Source: JAKAGZ01 sp964412105 | GTDB lineage: Bacteria > Bacteroidota > Ignavibacteria > Ignavibacteriales > Ignavibacteriaceae | Length of the DNA: 64,000 nt | Direction: 5' to 3' | NCBI GenBank assembly: GCA_964412105.1 | Contig: CAYPNM010000005.1 | Span: forward strand, 1-64,000 | Shown here: positions 8,358 to 16,818 of the stretch, one piece after another | Layout of the letters: each line of letters begins with the position of its first letter | Numbering within the stretch: the first letter of the stretch is position 1 | The notes under the pieces: generated by a model | Seen by the model: only the letters and a program-made list of their open reading frames with translations | Told to the model about the DNA's origin: nothing | Databases searched by the model: none | Made by a program: the position numbers and the translations under genes

Positions 8358-9383
8358 TCAGTAACTCATATTTGTAAGTTTTACCTTGCCTCTGAAGATC
8401 CAGTAGATGCTTACCGTATAGGCGAGCACGAAGGGTATTCCTATCATAGCAATAATCAGCATTATTTCAAGGGTTTTTTGAGATGAAGCTGCGTTATAAA
8501 TGGTCAAACTGTTAGCCGGATTTGGATTTGATATAACAATATTCGGGAAAAGCCCAATTGCGAATAGAGCCAGCAAAGCAGCAATCGCAGCACAGGAAGA
8601 AAGAAAAGCTTTAAAGTCCCTTCCTTGTGTAATTTCTCTTGGAATGTTAGCAACAGCTAACATATTCAAAATTGCAACAATAAACAGATAAGGATAGTCC
8701 TTAAAATGTGCGGTCATATGCGGATAATAAACCAGGGTTGCCATTGTTGTGGTGACATAACATATAACAAAAAATATAATTGAATTGTTGACCCATCCCC
8801 TCATTTTGTTATGTAATTCCCCCTCGGTTTTCATAACTCCATAAATTGCTCCGTGCATCATAAACAGCGCAACAGCAGTAATTCCGACAAGAATAGTGTA
8901 GGGATTTATCATTCCCCAAAACGTTCCTATGAATTCTGTGTTTGCATCAAGCGGAATTCCCGTTACAATATTTCCCAGCGCAACACCCATTAAAAAAGCA
9001 ATTAGTATGCTGGAAATACTGAAAGCAATGTCCCACATCTGTCTCCACCATCTCATTTCCTGCTTGCTGCGGAATTCAATTGCGACGGCCCTGAAAATCA
9101 AAACAAAAAGTAATAGCATAAAAGCAGTATAGAATCCTGAAAATACAGTTGCATAAACATTAGGAAAGGCAGCAAACAATGCTCCGCCACCAGTAACGAG
9201 CCAAACTTCATTTCCATCCCATACCGGCCCGATAGCATTAATTAATAACCTTCTTTCCTTATCTTCTTTTACAAGCAAATGTAGTGAACCGACACCAAGA
9301 TCAAATCCGTCGAGAATAGCATAACCTGTCAACAGAATGCCAATTAAAACAAACCAAACGATATTCAAATCAATTCCGCTCAT
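8358..9383 (-). CDS. cydB: Cytochrome bd quinol oxidase subunit II
   Basis: 341-aa integral membrane protein with about 8-9 hydrophobic segments; it begins MSGIDLNIVWFVLIGILLTG and has the CydB signatures YAILDGFDLGVG and GPVWDGNEVWLVTGGGALFAAFP. With CydA it forms the high-affinity cytochrome bd oxidase, which oxidises quinol and reduces oxygen to water without proton pumping; typical of microaerobic respiration. The start overlaps the end of cydA by 4 bases, giving coupled translation. No cydX-like small gene or cydCD genes are seen downstream. Confidence 0.96.
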   Translation of the reverse strand: MSGIDLNIVWFVLIGILLTGYAILDGFDLGVGSLHLLVKEDKERRLLINAIGPVWDGNEVWLVTGGGALFAAFPNVYATVFSGFYTAFMLLLFVLIFRAVAIEFRSKQEMRWWRQMWDIAFSISSILIAFLMGVALGNIVTGIPLDANTEFIGTFWGMINPYTILVGITAVALFMMHGAIYGVMKTEGELHNKMRGWVNNSIIFFVICYVTTTMATLVYYPHMTAHFKDYPYLFIVAILNMLAVANIPREITQGRDFKAFLSSCAAIAALLALFAIGLFPNIVISNPNPANSLTIYNAASSQKTLEIMLIIAMIGIPFVLAYTVSIYWIFRGKVKLTNMSY

Positions 9384-10777
9384 GATTTCTCCGGAGTGAT
9401 ATGGTTTCCATTCTTAAAAAGCTGTTTCTGATGTTCATACTCGGATTCGATAGTTTCAGCTTCCTCAGGTCCGTGCTTTATCTTCTGATCAAGGAGGTAG
9501 ATGAATAAAATAAAAAGAAGAATATAAACAATTGTAAACAGTATTAATGAAAATACTATCTGATTAGATGCGACGGCTTTTGATAATGCCTCAGAAGTTC
9601 TGAGAAGCCCGTAAACGATCCACGGCTGTCTTCCTACCTCTGCCGTAATCCAGCCGACCTGGTTTGCGATTTGAGGCCCGAGCACAGAAATAACAAAAAT
9701 CCACAACAACCATTTATGATTAATTAAAGATCCTCTCCACCAGAAAAATACTCCGAGCACACTCAAAGCAATTAAACCAAATCCTATCGCTACCATTAAA
9801 TGATATGCTTGAAATACAATATTTACCGGAGGTATGTCTCCTGGTTTAAATGAATCGAGCCCCTTTACCTGATAATCAGTTGTTCCCGCAATTAAATAAC
9901 TCAACATTCCGGGGATCGCAATTCCAAAATTCACTTCCTGTTTATTTTCGTTTACCCATCCAAAGAGATGAAGAGGTGCATTTGTTGAAGTTTTATACTG
10001 AGCTTCCATTGCTGCAAGTTTTGTTGGCTGGTTTTCACTTACTCCAACGGCGCTTGCGTGTCCGGTATATAGCTGAAAAAGCGAAGCAAAAAGAGCAAAT
10101 ATAAGAGCAATTTTCAATGAAGCTTTTGCAAATTCAATATGCCTGTTTTTCAAAATATAAAATGCGCTAATACTGATAACCAAAAATGATCCCGCTAACC
10201 ATGCGCCTGATAAAACGTGTGAAAGCCTGTCCATACTTGATGGATTAAATACCATTGCCCAGAAATTTGTAATTTCGGCACGTGCGTGTAAACCCTCCCC
10301 AACGATGTGAAATCCTGCTGGGGTTTGCTGCCAGGAGTTTGCGACAACTATCCAAACAGCGCTAAGCATTGATCCGAGAGAAACCATGATCGTGGAAAGG
10401 AAGTGAACTTTAGAACTTACTTTGTCCCATCCAAAAACCAATATTGCCAGGAAACCTGATTCCAGGAAAAATGCAAAAATTCCTTCGGCAGCAAGAGCAC
10501 TACCGAAAACATCACCAACGAATCTGGAATATGTTGCCCAGTTAGTGCCGAACTCAAATTCCATTACAATACCGGTTGCAACTCCCATTGCAAATGTTAG
10601 GGCAAAAATCTTTACCCAGAATTTTGTCATCTCCTCATAAATAGATTTCTTTGTCTTTAGGTACATCCCTTCCATCAGCACTAATAATACGCCAAGTCCA
10701 ATACTTAGTGGCGGATAGATATAATGGAAACCAACTGTAAATGCGAATTGTAACCTGGCGAGAAATTCTGTACTCAT
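9380..10777 (-). CDS. cydA: Cytochrome bd quinol oxidase subunit I
   Basis: 465-aa subunit carrying the hemes of cytochrome bd oxidase. His18 (VGFHYIYPPLSIG) matches the conserved N-terminal heme ligand, and LSHVLSGAWLAGSF contains the second family histidine. GWITAEVGRQPW and YGLLRTSEALS mark the C-terminal half. The region after GHASAVGVSENQPTKLAAMEA, which is the quinol-binding Q-loop, is short, so this is the short-Q-loop type rather than the long E. coli type. First gene of the cydAB pair, read leftwards, with a 120-base gap from the upstream GldC-like gene. Confidence 0.96.
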   Translation of the reverse strand: MSTEFLARLQFAFTVGFHYIYPPLSIGLGVLLVLMEGMYLKTKKSIYEEMTKFWVKIFALTFAMGVATGIVMEFEFGTNWATYSRFVGDVFGSALAAEGIFAFFLESGFLAILVFGWDKVSSKVHFLSTIMVSLGSMLSAVWIVVANSWQQTPAGFHIVGEGLHARAEITNFWAMVFNPSSMDRLSHVLSGAWLAGSFLVISISAFYILKNRHIEFAKASLKIALIFALFASLFQLYTGHASAVGVSENQPTKLAAMEAQYKTSTNAPLHLFGWVNENKQEVNFGIAIPGMLSYLIAGTTDYQVKGLDSFKPGDIPPVNIVFQAYHLMVAIGFGLIALSVLGVFFWWRGSLINHKWLLWIFVISVLGPQIANQVGWITAEVGRQPWIVYGLLRTSEALSKAVASNQIVFSLILFTIVYILLFILFIYLLDQKIKHGPEEAETIESEYEHQKQLFKNGNHITPEKS

Positions 10778-10896
10778 TTTTTATTATCCCGAAGAAGGCA
10801 AGTAAAAATAAATTACATATTTAAAAATAACTAAATTTATCACTAAGAGAAATTACTGAAAGAGTTACTTTTACTACTATAATTAGAGCTTGACGG

Positions 10897-11232
10897 TCAC
10901 TTCTTTATTTCTTCAATTTTCTCTGCAAATTGATCGCTGAACTCCCGGATAAATTTTGAAATATCGTTATTAGATGTTGAGCGCAGATAAGTATCTGCCA
11001 TTTTTTTCAAAGTCTGCAGGAAAAATATGTTCATTTCATTAATGAGCATATCTTTTGTCCACAAATCGATACCAAGGGTAGAATCATCTTCTTTGTCCCA
11101 TAGTGAAAGCATCATTGCTTTGCATTCTTTCTTTCCCTTAAAATTTGAATCGGTAGCTTCCCATTCAATCTTGGAAGGCATATTTTTTTCATCTAATTCT
11201 ACCGTCAGGTTTATATTCGAAATTTTTGTCAT
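10897..11232 (-). CDS. gldC: GldC-like gliding-motility-associated protein
   Basis: Cytoplasmic 111-aa protein that matches the GldC family of Bacteroidota in length and pattern: SNINLTVELDEKNMPSKIEW, then KAMMLSLWDKE, LGIDLWTKDM and MNIFFLQTLKKMADTYLRST. GldC assists gliding motility in Flavobacterium but is not a core part of the motor, and homologues occur in non-gliding relatives. No gldB, gldA or other gld genes are nearby, so its role here is uncertain. The ATG at 11232 is the only sensible start. It lies upstream of cydAB on the same strand. Confidence 0.75.
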   Translation of the reverse strand: MTKISNINLTVELDEKNMPSKIEWEATDSNFKGKKECKAMMLSLWDKEDDSTLGIDLWTKDMLINEMNIFFLQTLKKMADTYLRSTSNNDISKFIREFSDQFAEKIEEIKK

Positions 11233-11422
11233 AATTTTACTTCACTTATATTGAAATATTGCTTCTACAAAAATAAAAATTAATAATTGTAATTCAGAAT
11301 CAGGGTTTAATTTTTAAAAAGGACTACTCTCGTTTTACCACCTTTATTTTTTATGTAAGTAAATATATCTTAGTATATTATTTATAAATACTTAAATAAA
11401 ATATTATAAAGGAAAAGATTTA

Positions 11423-11962
11423 TTGCGTAAAAAATTACTTTTTATCTTTTTGTCAATGATTTTTTTAATAAGTGTGCAGGCACAATCCGGTATAGGAGTA
11501 GGAGGTAGTTTGGGCGGAGGTGTTATTAGTGGTAATTCACCTAATGTAAGTGCATTTTCCTCTTCGATTTATTTTGAATTTAAGACACCTTTTAGTGAGA
11601 ATATCATTCCGCGTATTAGTTTTTTTTATTCTCAGGATTTTAACAGGCTTTTGCCGGAATCAACCAACAGGTATTTCCCTTTTTTGAAAGGGATTTCCTT
11701 GAAGGGGGTAGCTTCGCAAAACGTTTCGGAAGATTATTTTATTGAGGAGGCTGCAGGATTTATAGCAATTAATGATCATACCTTCAGCGATGTAAATATC
11801 TGGAATTTCGGCGTTGTCTCATCAATTATTGCAGGTTTTGATTTTAGGGATAATCTTAACACAGGTTGGAGATTAGGCGGGGGAATGGAGTTTGCATTCT
11901 CTTTTGCCAAAACTTTTGCAAAGTATCTTACATTTAATGTGCAGGGGGATTATTACTTCTAA
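11423..11962 (+). CDS. Secreted outer-membrane beta-barrel-like protein
   Basis: 179-aa exported protein. The signal peptide is MRKKLLFIFLSMIFLISVQA followed by a glycine-rich first strand (GIGVGGSLGGGVISG). The remainder alternates aromatic and polar residues and ends in a strand finishing with aromatic Tyr-Tyr-Phe (VQGDYYF), the usual outer-membrane assembly signal. This suits a small 8-stranded porin or OmpA-like barrel. The start is TTG at 11423, with AAGGAAAAG a few bases upstream and no ATG before the signal peptide. I recognise no specific family. Confidence 0.65.
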   Translation: MRKKLLFIFLSMIFLISVQAQSGIGVGGSLGGGVISGNSPNVSAFSSSIYFEFKTPFSENIIPRISFFYSQDFNRLLPESTNRYFPFLKGISLKGVASQNVSEDYFIEEAAGFIAINDHTFSDVNIWNFGVVSSIIAGFDFRDNLNTGWRLGGGMEFAFSFAKTFAKYLTFNVQGDYYF

Positions 11963-12191
11963 ATAGTATTCAGAGTGCTGCAAAATTATAATGATACTTA
12001 TAAAATAAGTTCTTTTTGCACAGAATGCCTTTGATAAAAAAAGATTTACTTAATATATAATGTTCCTTTTCCTAAGTCTTTATGAAATGATTTTAATCTG
12101 ATTCTTAAAATCAAGAAAATCAATCTTTATTATGTCCAGCAATTCATTAAATGCCTTAACAAATATTTTCTTGTTCGAATAATGATACATA

Positions 12192-12280
12192 ACCACCTAG
12201 ACATGCTTCCACCTGGCTCCTAAACAGCCTTTAAACAGCCTCCAAATAGCCATCACCTGGCTTTAATTAACCTCTTGGTC
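12192..12280. repeat. Degenerate 11-bp tandem array (copy A)
   Basis: About eight consecutive 11-base units can be laid out without gaps: ATGCTTCCACC, TGGCTCCTAAA, CAGCCTTTAAA, CAGCCTCCAAA, TAGCCATCACC, TGGCTTTAATT, AACCTCTTGGT, preceded by ACCACCTAGAC. The reverse complement has units such as TTTAAAGGCTG and GGTGATGGCTA, which closely resemble the array at 29131-29198 read on the plus strand. There is no open frame through it, and no spacer structure, so it is not a CRISPR. Confidence 0.6.
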
Positions 12281-12390
12281 AATCCGTGTGTCTTATTATG
12301 TTTGAGGTTACCAATAAGATATTCCCCCAGCTCATCTACTGATGGGATCTGGGTATATTTTTAGTTCGGCTAATTCTGCTAAAAAATTGG

Positions 12391-12420
12391 TTGGGGCACT
12401 TTTTCTTTTTGTTGCCCCAA
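12391..12420. repeat. 8-bp inverted repeat with 14-base pyrimidine-rich loop
   Basis: TTGGGGCA at 12391-12398 pairs with TGCCCCAA at 12413-12420. The loop is mostly T. The whole hairpin sits between two copies of AAAATTGGTTG. It lacks a following T-tract on the plus strand, so it is not an obvious terminator for the upstream beta-barrel gene; it may be part of a repeat element. Confidence 0.4.
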
Positions 12421-12445
12421 AATTGGTTGACTTTCTTAATTAAAC

Positions 12446-12475
12446 AAAAAAGGCTGCCCTTTTGAGGCAGCCTTT
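12446..12475 (-). terminator. Rho-independent terminator of the S46 peptidase gene
   Basis: Perfect 10-bp stem AAAGGCTGCC (12449-12458) and GGCAGCCTTT (12466-12475) with a 7-base loop. On the minus strand the stem is followed by TTTTTTGTTT. It lies 17 bases past the stop codon of the minus-strand peptidase gene. Confidence 0.85.
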
Positions 12476-12491
12476 GTAACATTTGCTAAAG

Positions 12492-14663
12492 TTACTTAAT
12501 CATTCCATTTTGCAGTTCATCTGCAAGTCTTGTATCATTAAACATATATCTAATGACTTGCATTAAAGCATTTGAAGTAACTGATACTGCTCTGTTCGTT
12601 GTAGGGTCATAAATGAAGTTGCCCGGTAAGCTTTCGATATTTCCATCAAATGCAAGGCCAACAACCTGTGCTTTTTTGTTAATGACTGCGCTTCCTGAAT
12701 TCCCACCGATAATATCGTTAGTTGAAACCATATCCAGATGAGTAGCAAGATTAAAGTCAGCCGGAGGATTTTTCCATCGATCACTGGCAAAAGCCCAGTC
12801 CTTTCTGTTGCCAAAAGAATAATGTCTGTTATAAATTCCGTAGAATGTAGTAAATGGAGGAGCTTCTGTACCATTGTAATCATATCCTTTTACAACGCCA
12901 TCCTGCAACCTTAAAGTGAATGTTGCATCAGGAGGTATGGAAGTGCCGTATACTTCAAATAAGGCTCTTCCTAATTCCTGATTATAAGTTGCTTCCTGAG
13001 CAGAAAGTTCTCTCGATTTTTTCTGAAGCTCATTTCTTTTTTCTTTCGAATGAATTGTGAAATAAATAAAGGGGTCGTCTGAATTTAGGATTGCATCTGC
13101 TCCTTTATCCACCAGGTCTTTAATTTTATCAGCGCTTGTAAGAGATGAATGTGAAAGAGCATATTCAACAGTTTCTTCGCCTGTGTTTCCTCCTGTAAAT
13201 TTCATTACCATTTCATTATTTGCTCCAAGATTCTCAATCATATTGTTTATTGTTACTTTGAGCAACAATTTGTTTCTCTCAACATCAAAATTTTCAGGAT
13301 ATAACTTAGCCACAGTTGAATCTAGTTGTGTGCCTTTGTATTCATCAGATCTTTGATCTTCAGGTTTTTTCAATTCATTGGCTAAATCAACAACATCTTG
13401 GGCTATACCAAAATATTGCGATGAAAATCTTGGATTTATAGATAAACCGTAAAGTTCCTTGACGAAAGATCTTGCCTGATTTCTATTTTCAGCAATCTTT
13501 GACCAGATATCCCCATATTTGTTGTTCAAATCTGAATTTGTTTGTACTGCTTTTTTGAAATTATTTTCGAAGTCAATTTTCTTTTGCATAAGTATCGGGT
13601 TTCTCAATCCCGAAAGATAACCAGTGATAGCCTTTTGGGAGTTAGACAAACCAAATAGTGTGTTTTGATACTCGGCCTTTTTCTCCGGGTGTTCAGCTAT
13701 AAGAGTTTTATAAACGTGAATCATTCCTCCTAATAGGTCAAGGTAATAAGGATATATTATGTCTCTGGTATATTCTAACTGAGCAACAGTGTTTAGTCTT
13801 GAAGTTCTGCCAGGATTGCCAACTACAAACACTGGTTCTCCTTCCTTTGCACCGTTAGGGCTCCATTTAAAATAATGATCGGTTTTAAGTGGATTCCCAT
13901 CTTTATCATAAACTCTGAAGAAAGAACAATCAACATCGTAGCGCGGATATGTGAAATTATCTGGATCTCCGCCAAAATATGCGGCTTGTTCTTGTGGGGC
14001 AAAGACCAGACGAACATCTGTATATCTTTTATACTCATATAAAGAATATTTGCCACCGTCAAATAAAGTTACAACTGAACATCTGAGTCCTGTAGCTTTA
14101 CTTTGGCTTTCTTCTAGTTCTTTTATTGCGCTTCTTGTTGAATCAGCTTTTGCTTCAGGGGTTGTTCCTTTATCAGCAGCAGCCTGAATTTCATCTGTAA
14201 CATCTTTTATTAATACAAGCTGATCAACATACAATCCGGGAACCGGCCTTTCATCGGCAAGTGTTTTTGCAACAAAACCGCTATCCATTAGGTCTTCGCC
14301 GGGTTTTGTCACCTCACTAATACTTTGTCTTCCGCAATGATGGTTTGTCATTACAAGTCCATCGGCTGAAACAAATGAAGCTGTGCAATAATTTGCAAAA
14401 CGCAAAGCCGACATTCTCACATTTTCAAGCCACTCTTCAGAAGGTTTAAAATTGTATTCTTTCTCGAAATAATCTATAGGGGGATAATCAAATGTCCACA
14501 TTTTGCCGGTATCGAATTTTCCCGCTTTTACGGTATCAAGATTCAGCCAGCTGTAATTTTCGTTTGATTTATTCTGCGCGGAAACAGTATAGCTCCCTGC
14601 AAAAAATAACAGAGTAACGAACATCAACAATGTAGTTGATAATCTTCTTGGGAAGTTTTTCAT
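12492..14663 (-). CDS. S46-family dipeptidyl-peptidase, DPP7-like
   Basis: 723-aa exported serine peptidase of family S46, which removes dipeptides from oligopeptides in the periplasm of asaccharolytic and heterotrophic Bacteroidota. A signal peptide (residues 1-29) precedes the chymotrypsin-like half containing SFVSADGLVMTNHHCG with the catalytic His; the catalytic Ser is about 656 in GGNSGSAV. Eighteen residues later the sequence reads FDGN with Gly about 674, the DPP7-type residue at the position where DPP11 has Arg, so hydrophobic rather than acidic P1 preference is predicted. Length fits the family (about 710-720). Single gene with its own terminator. Confidence 0.93.
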   Translation of the reverse strand: MKNFPRRLSTTLLMFVTLLFFAGSYTVSAQNKSNENYSWLNLDTVKAGKFDTGKMWTFDYPPIDYFEKEYNFKPSEEWLENVRMSALRFANYCTASFVSADGLVMTNHHCGRQSISEVTKPGEDLMDSGFVAKTLADERPVPGLYVDQLVLIKDVTDEIQAAADKGTTPEAKADSTRSAIKELEESQSKATGLRCSVVTLFDGGKYSLYEYKRYTDVRLVFAPQEQAAYFGGDPDNFTYPRYDVDCSFFRVYDKDGNPLKTDHYFKWSPNGAKEGEPVFVVGNPGRTSRLNTVAQLEYTRDIIYPYYLDLLGGMIHVYKTLIAEHPEKKAEYQNTLFGLSNSQKAITGYLSGLRNPILMQKKIDFENNFKKAVQTNSDLNNKYGDIWSKIAENRNQARSFVKELYGLSINPRFSSQYFGIAQDVVDLANELKKPEDQRSDEYKGTQLDSTVAKLYPENFDVERNKLLLKVTINNMIENLGANNEMVMKFTGGNTGEETVEYALSHSSLTSADKIKDLVDKGADAILNSDDPFIYFTIHSKEKRNELQKKSRELSAQEATYNQELGRALFEVYGTSIPPDATFTLRLQDGVVKGYDYNGTEAPPFTTFYGIYNRHYSFGNRKDWAFASDRWKNPPADFNLATHLDMVSTNDIIGGNSGSAVINKKAQVVGLAFDGNIESLPGNFIYDPTTNRAVSVTSNALMQVIRYMFNDTRLADELQNGMIK

Positions 14664-14805
14664 TTGAGCCTCTTTATCTGTTGGTTATTGGTTGGTTATA
14701 TATGAAATTAGTATTTATGCTTCAAATTGTTATTTGAGTCTTAAAGATATCTATTCCTAAAATAACCATCAACTTATTTATGACGTAGGTTTATTTAAAA
14801 GCAAA

Positions 14806-14826
14806 AGTCCCGCATAAAGCGGGACT
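14806..14826 (-). terminator. Rho-independent terminator of the zinc-ribbon gene
   Basis: Perfect 8-bp stem AGTCCCGC / GCGGGACT with a 5-base loop. Read on the minus strand it is followed by TTTGCTTTTAAAT. It lies about 65 bases beyond the stop of the minus-strand gene at 14892-15236. Confidence 0.7.
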
Positions 14827-14891
14827 AAAATCCATCTTAGAATATTAAAAAACAAAATTCTAATAGTTATTTAAGAAAATGAGCTGGCCTG

Positions 14892-15236
14892 TTAGATATA
14901 TGAATCAGGATGATATAATGGCTCTATTTCCCACTCATCTTCAATAGTTCCATAACAGTGCGAGCACTTTGGAACGTTAAATACCACTTTTTCCTCGTTT
15001 GGAGTTGCGTGCACAAAATTCAGTATAGTCTTGCAACTGGAACACTGGATTATGTGTGAAGTGGTTGTTTTTGCTCTGCATTCCGGGCAAATGAAACCCA
15101 ATTCTCCCGGCAGCTCATCCGGATTTACAAGGAAAATTGAATTACATTTGGAATTATTGCATTTTGTGAAGTGCCACTTAACAGTAACTTTTTTCGTAAT
15201 AGTAGACTCCCATTGGTTATTAAAACTTTTAAACAT
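14892..15236 (-). CDS. Small protein with two or three zinc-ribbon CxxC knuckles
   Basis: 114-aa unrecognised protein. It contains several cysteine pairs: CNNSKC near residue 26, CPEC near 50, CSSC near 66 and CSHC near 91, the spacing expected of zinc ribbons. A basic N-terminus (KSFNNQWESTITKKVTVKWHF) precedes them. Such proteins often bind nucleic acids or act as accessory factors, but nothing here fixes a role. It is transcribed alone, with a strong hairpin downstream and a divergent phosphomannomutase gene 185 bases upstream. Confidence 0.65.
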   Translation of the reverse strand: MFKSFNNQWESTITKKVTVKWHFTKCNNSKCNSIFLVNPDELPGELGFICPECRAKTTTSHIIQCSSCKTILNFVHATPNEEKVVFNVPKCSHCYGTIEDEWEIEPLYHPDSYI

Positions 15237-15421
15237 AAAAATATATATTAATAAAATCTATTGAAAAAAAAATCTCTTTTAAATTGTTAATTTCCCCTAA
15301 TAATTGATGAAATCATCATTATTAGTAAATTACTCGCTTCAAATATATTCATTTATCTTTTTATGAGAAATATAAAATAAATTCTACGATAATTTTTTCA
15401 GTCATAATCGGAGACAAAATA

Positions 15422-16768
15422 ATGGATAAGCTTAAATCTTTTAAAGCATATGATATTCGCGGCAAGGTTCCATCAGACCTAAGTCCTGATTTAGCTTATA
15501 AGGTAGGGCGTGCCTACAGCAATTATCTGAAAGCAAAAAAAATTGTAATTGGTCACGACATAAGAAAATCATCTGTTGAGATATCAAATGCTCTTGCTAA
15601 AGGATTAAATGAAAGTGGAACTGATGTAATAGATATAGGCTTATGCGGAACAGAAATGATTTATTTCGGAACTACGCATTTTAATGCCGATGGTGGAATA
15701 ATGATAACTGCCAGCCATAACCCACCCGAGTATAACGGGATGAAGTTTGTAAAAAGAGATTCAGTCCCGGTTGGATATGATTCCGGTTTGAACAAGATTG
15801 AAAAAATGATATTGAATGATAACTTTGGCGAAAAAAATAAAAACTCAGGTGGTATAATCAGCAAGGATATAATGGAAGAATTTTTAAATCATTTGAAGAA
15901 ATTTTATGATCCTAAAAGGATAAAACCATTCAAAGTGGTTGTAAATGCCGGTAATGGTTGTGCGGGATTAGCTTTGAATGCGATTGAAAGTAATCTTCCT
16001 ATCAAAATGATAAAGGTTTTTAATGAACCAGATTCGGATTTCCCGAATGGGGTCCCAAATCCACTTCTTCCTGAAAATAGGCGGGCGACTCTTGATGCAG
16101 TCACGAAAAATAAAGCGGATCTTGGAGTTGCGTGGGACGGAGATTACGATCGTTGCTTTTTCTTTGATGAAAGAGGAAATTTTATTGAAGGTTATTATAT
16201 AGTCGGACTACTTGCAAAATCCATTTTAAAAAATTATCCTGCTGAAAATATTGTACACGATCCAAGATTAATATGGAATACAATTGAAATTGTTAACCTG
16301 TCCGGTGGAAAAGCTGTACAATCAATCAGTGGGCATGCATTTATTAAACAGAAAATGAGAGAAGTAAATGCCGTTTATGGCGGTGAAATGTCTGCCCATC
16401 ATTATTTCAGAGAAAACTCTTATTCAGACAGCGGAATGATTCCCTTTTTATTGATTATGCAACTAATGACAGAAGAAAATAAAAAACTTTCCGAACTGGT
16501 TGATGCAATGATAGAAAAATACCCCTGCTCAGGCGAGATAAATTCTACAATTGATAATCCTAAAGAAAAACTTATTGAAATTGATGCAAAATATGCAGGG
16601 GGTAAAAGAGATCACTCTGACGGGTTAAGTGTCGAATATGATAATTGGAGATTTAATCTAAGAATTTCTAATACTGAGCCGATAATCCGTCTAAATGTGG
16701 AAAGTAGAGGCGATATAAAGTTAATGAAAGATAAAACTGATGAACTGTTAAAAGCAATCAGGAATTAA
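15422..16768 (+). CDS. manB: Phosphomannomutase/phosphoglucomutase
   Basis: 448-aa alpha-D-phosphohexomutase that interconverts hexose 1- and 6-phosphates for nucleotide-sugar synthesis. The phosphoserine is Ser98 in ITASHNPPEYNG; the metal loop is DGDYDRCFFFDERG, the sugar loop is GGEMSAHHYF, and the phosphate-binding loop near the C-terminus is RISNTEPIIRLNVES. All four domains are complete. The GEMSAHHYF loop fits the dual-specificity PMM/PGM group. GGAG lies 11 bases before the ATG. Flanked by non-related genes, so probably monocistronic. Confidence 0.93.
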   Translation: MDKLKSFKAYDIRGKVPSDLSPDLAYKVGRAYSNYLKAKKIVIGHDIRKSSVEISNALAKGLNESGTDVIDIGLCGTEMIYFGTTHFNADGGIMITASHNPPEYNGMKFVKRDSVPVGYDSGLNKIEKMILNDNFGEKNKNSGGIISKDIMEEFLNHLKKFYDPKRIKPFKVVVNAGNGCAGLALNAIESNLPIKMIKVFNEPDSDFPNGVPNPLLPENRRATLDAVTKNKADLGVAWDGDYDRCFFFDERGNFIEGYYIVGLLAKSILKNYPAENIVHDPRLIWNTIEIVNLSGGKAVQSISGHAFIKQKMREVNAVYGGEMSAHHYFRENSYSDSGMIPFLLIMQLMTEENKKLSELVDAMIEKYPCSGEINSTIDNPKEKLIEIDAKYAGGKRDHSDGLSVEYDNWRFNLRISNTEPIIRLNVESRGDIKLMKDKTDELLKAIRN

Positions 16769-16818
16769 GGATCATAGAAGTGAGGTTATCTTAAAAAACA
16801 ACCCCACCAAAGAATTAT

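Larger units (their letters stand above)
11963..12491. other. 529-base intergenic region with repeats and a terminator, no gene
   Basis: No convincing coding frame. The region holds a degenerate tandem array with an 11-base period (12192-12280), an inverted repeat (12391-12420), and the minus-strand terminator of the S46 peptidase gene (12446-12475), all listed separately. The direct repeat AAAATTGGTTG flanks the second element. Confidence 0.6.

Noticed and set aside
12192..12280. CRISPR array
   Set aside because: Units are 11 bases and degenerate, without spacers, and no cas genes are present. The same applies to 29131-29198 and 48432-48475.
16775..16815. Hairpin GTGAGGTT/AACCCCAC between the phosphomannomutase and DUF2911 genes
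   Set aside because: The stem has a mismatch and no clear T-run on either strand, so a terminator is not supported.
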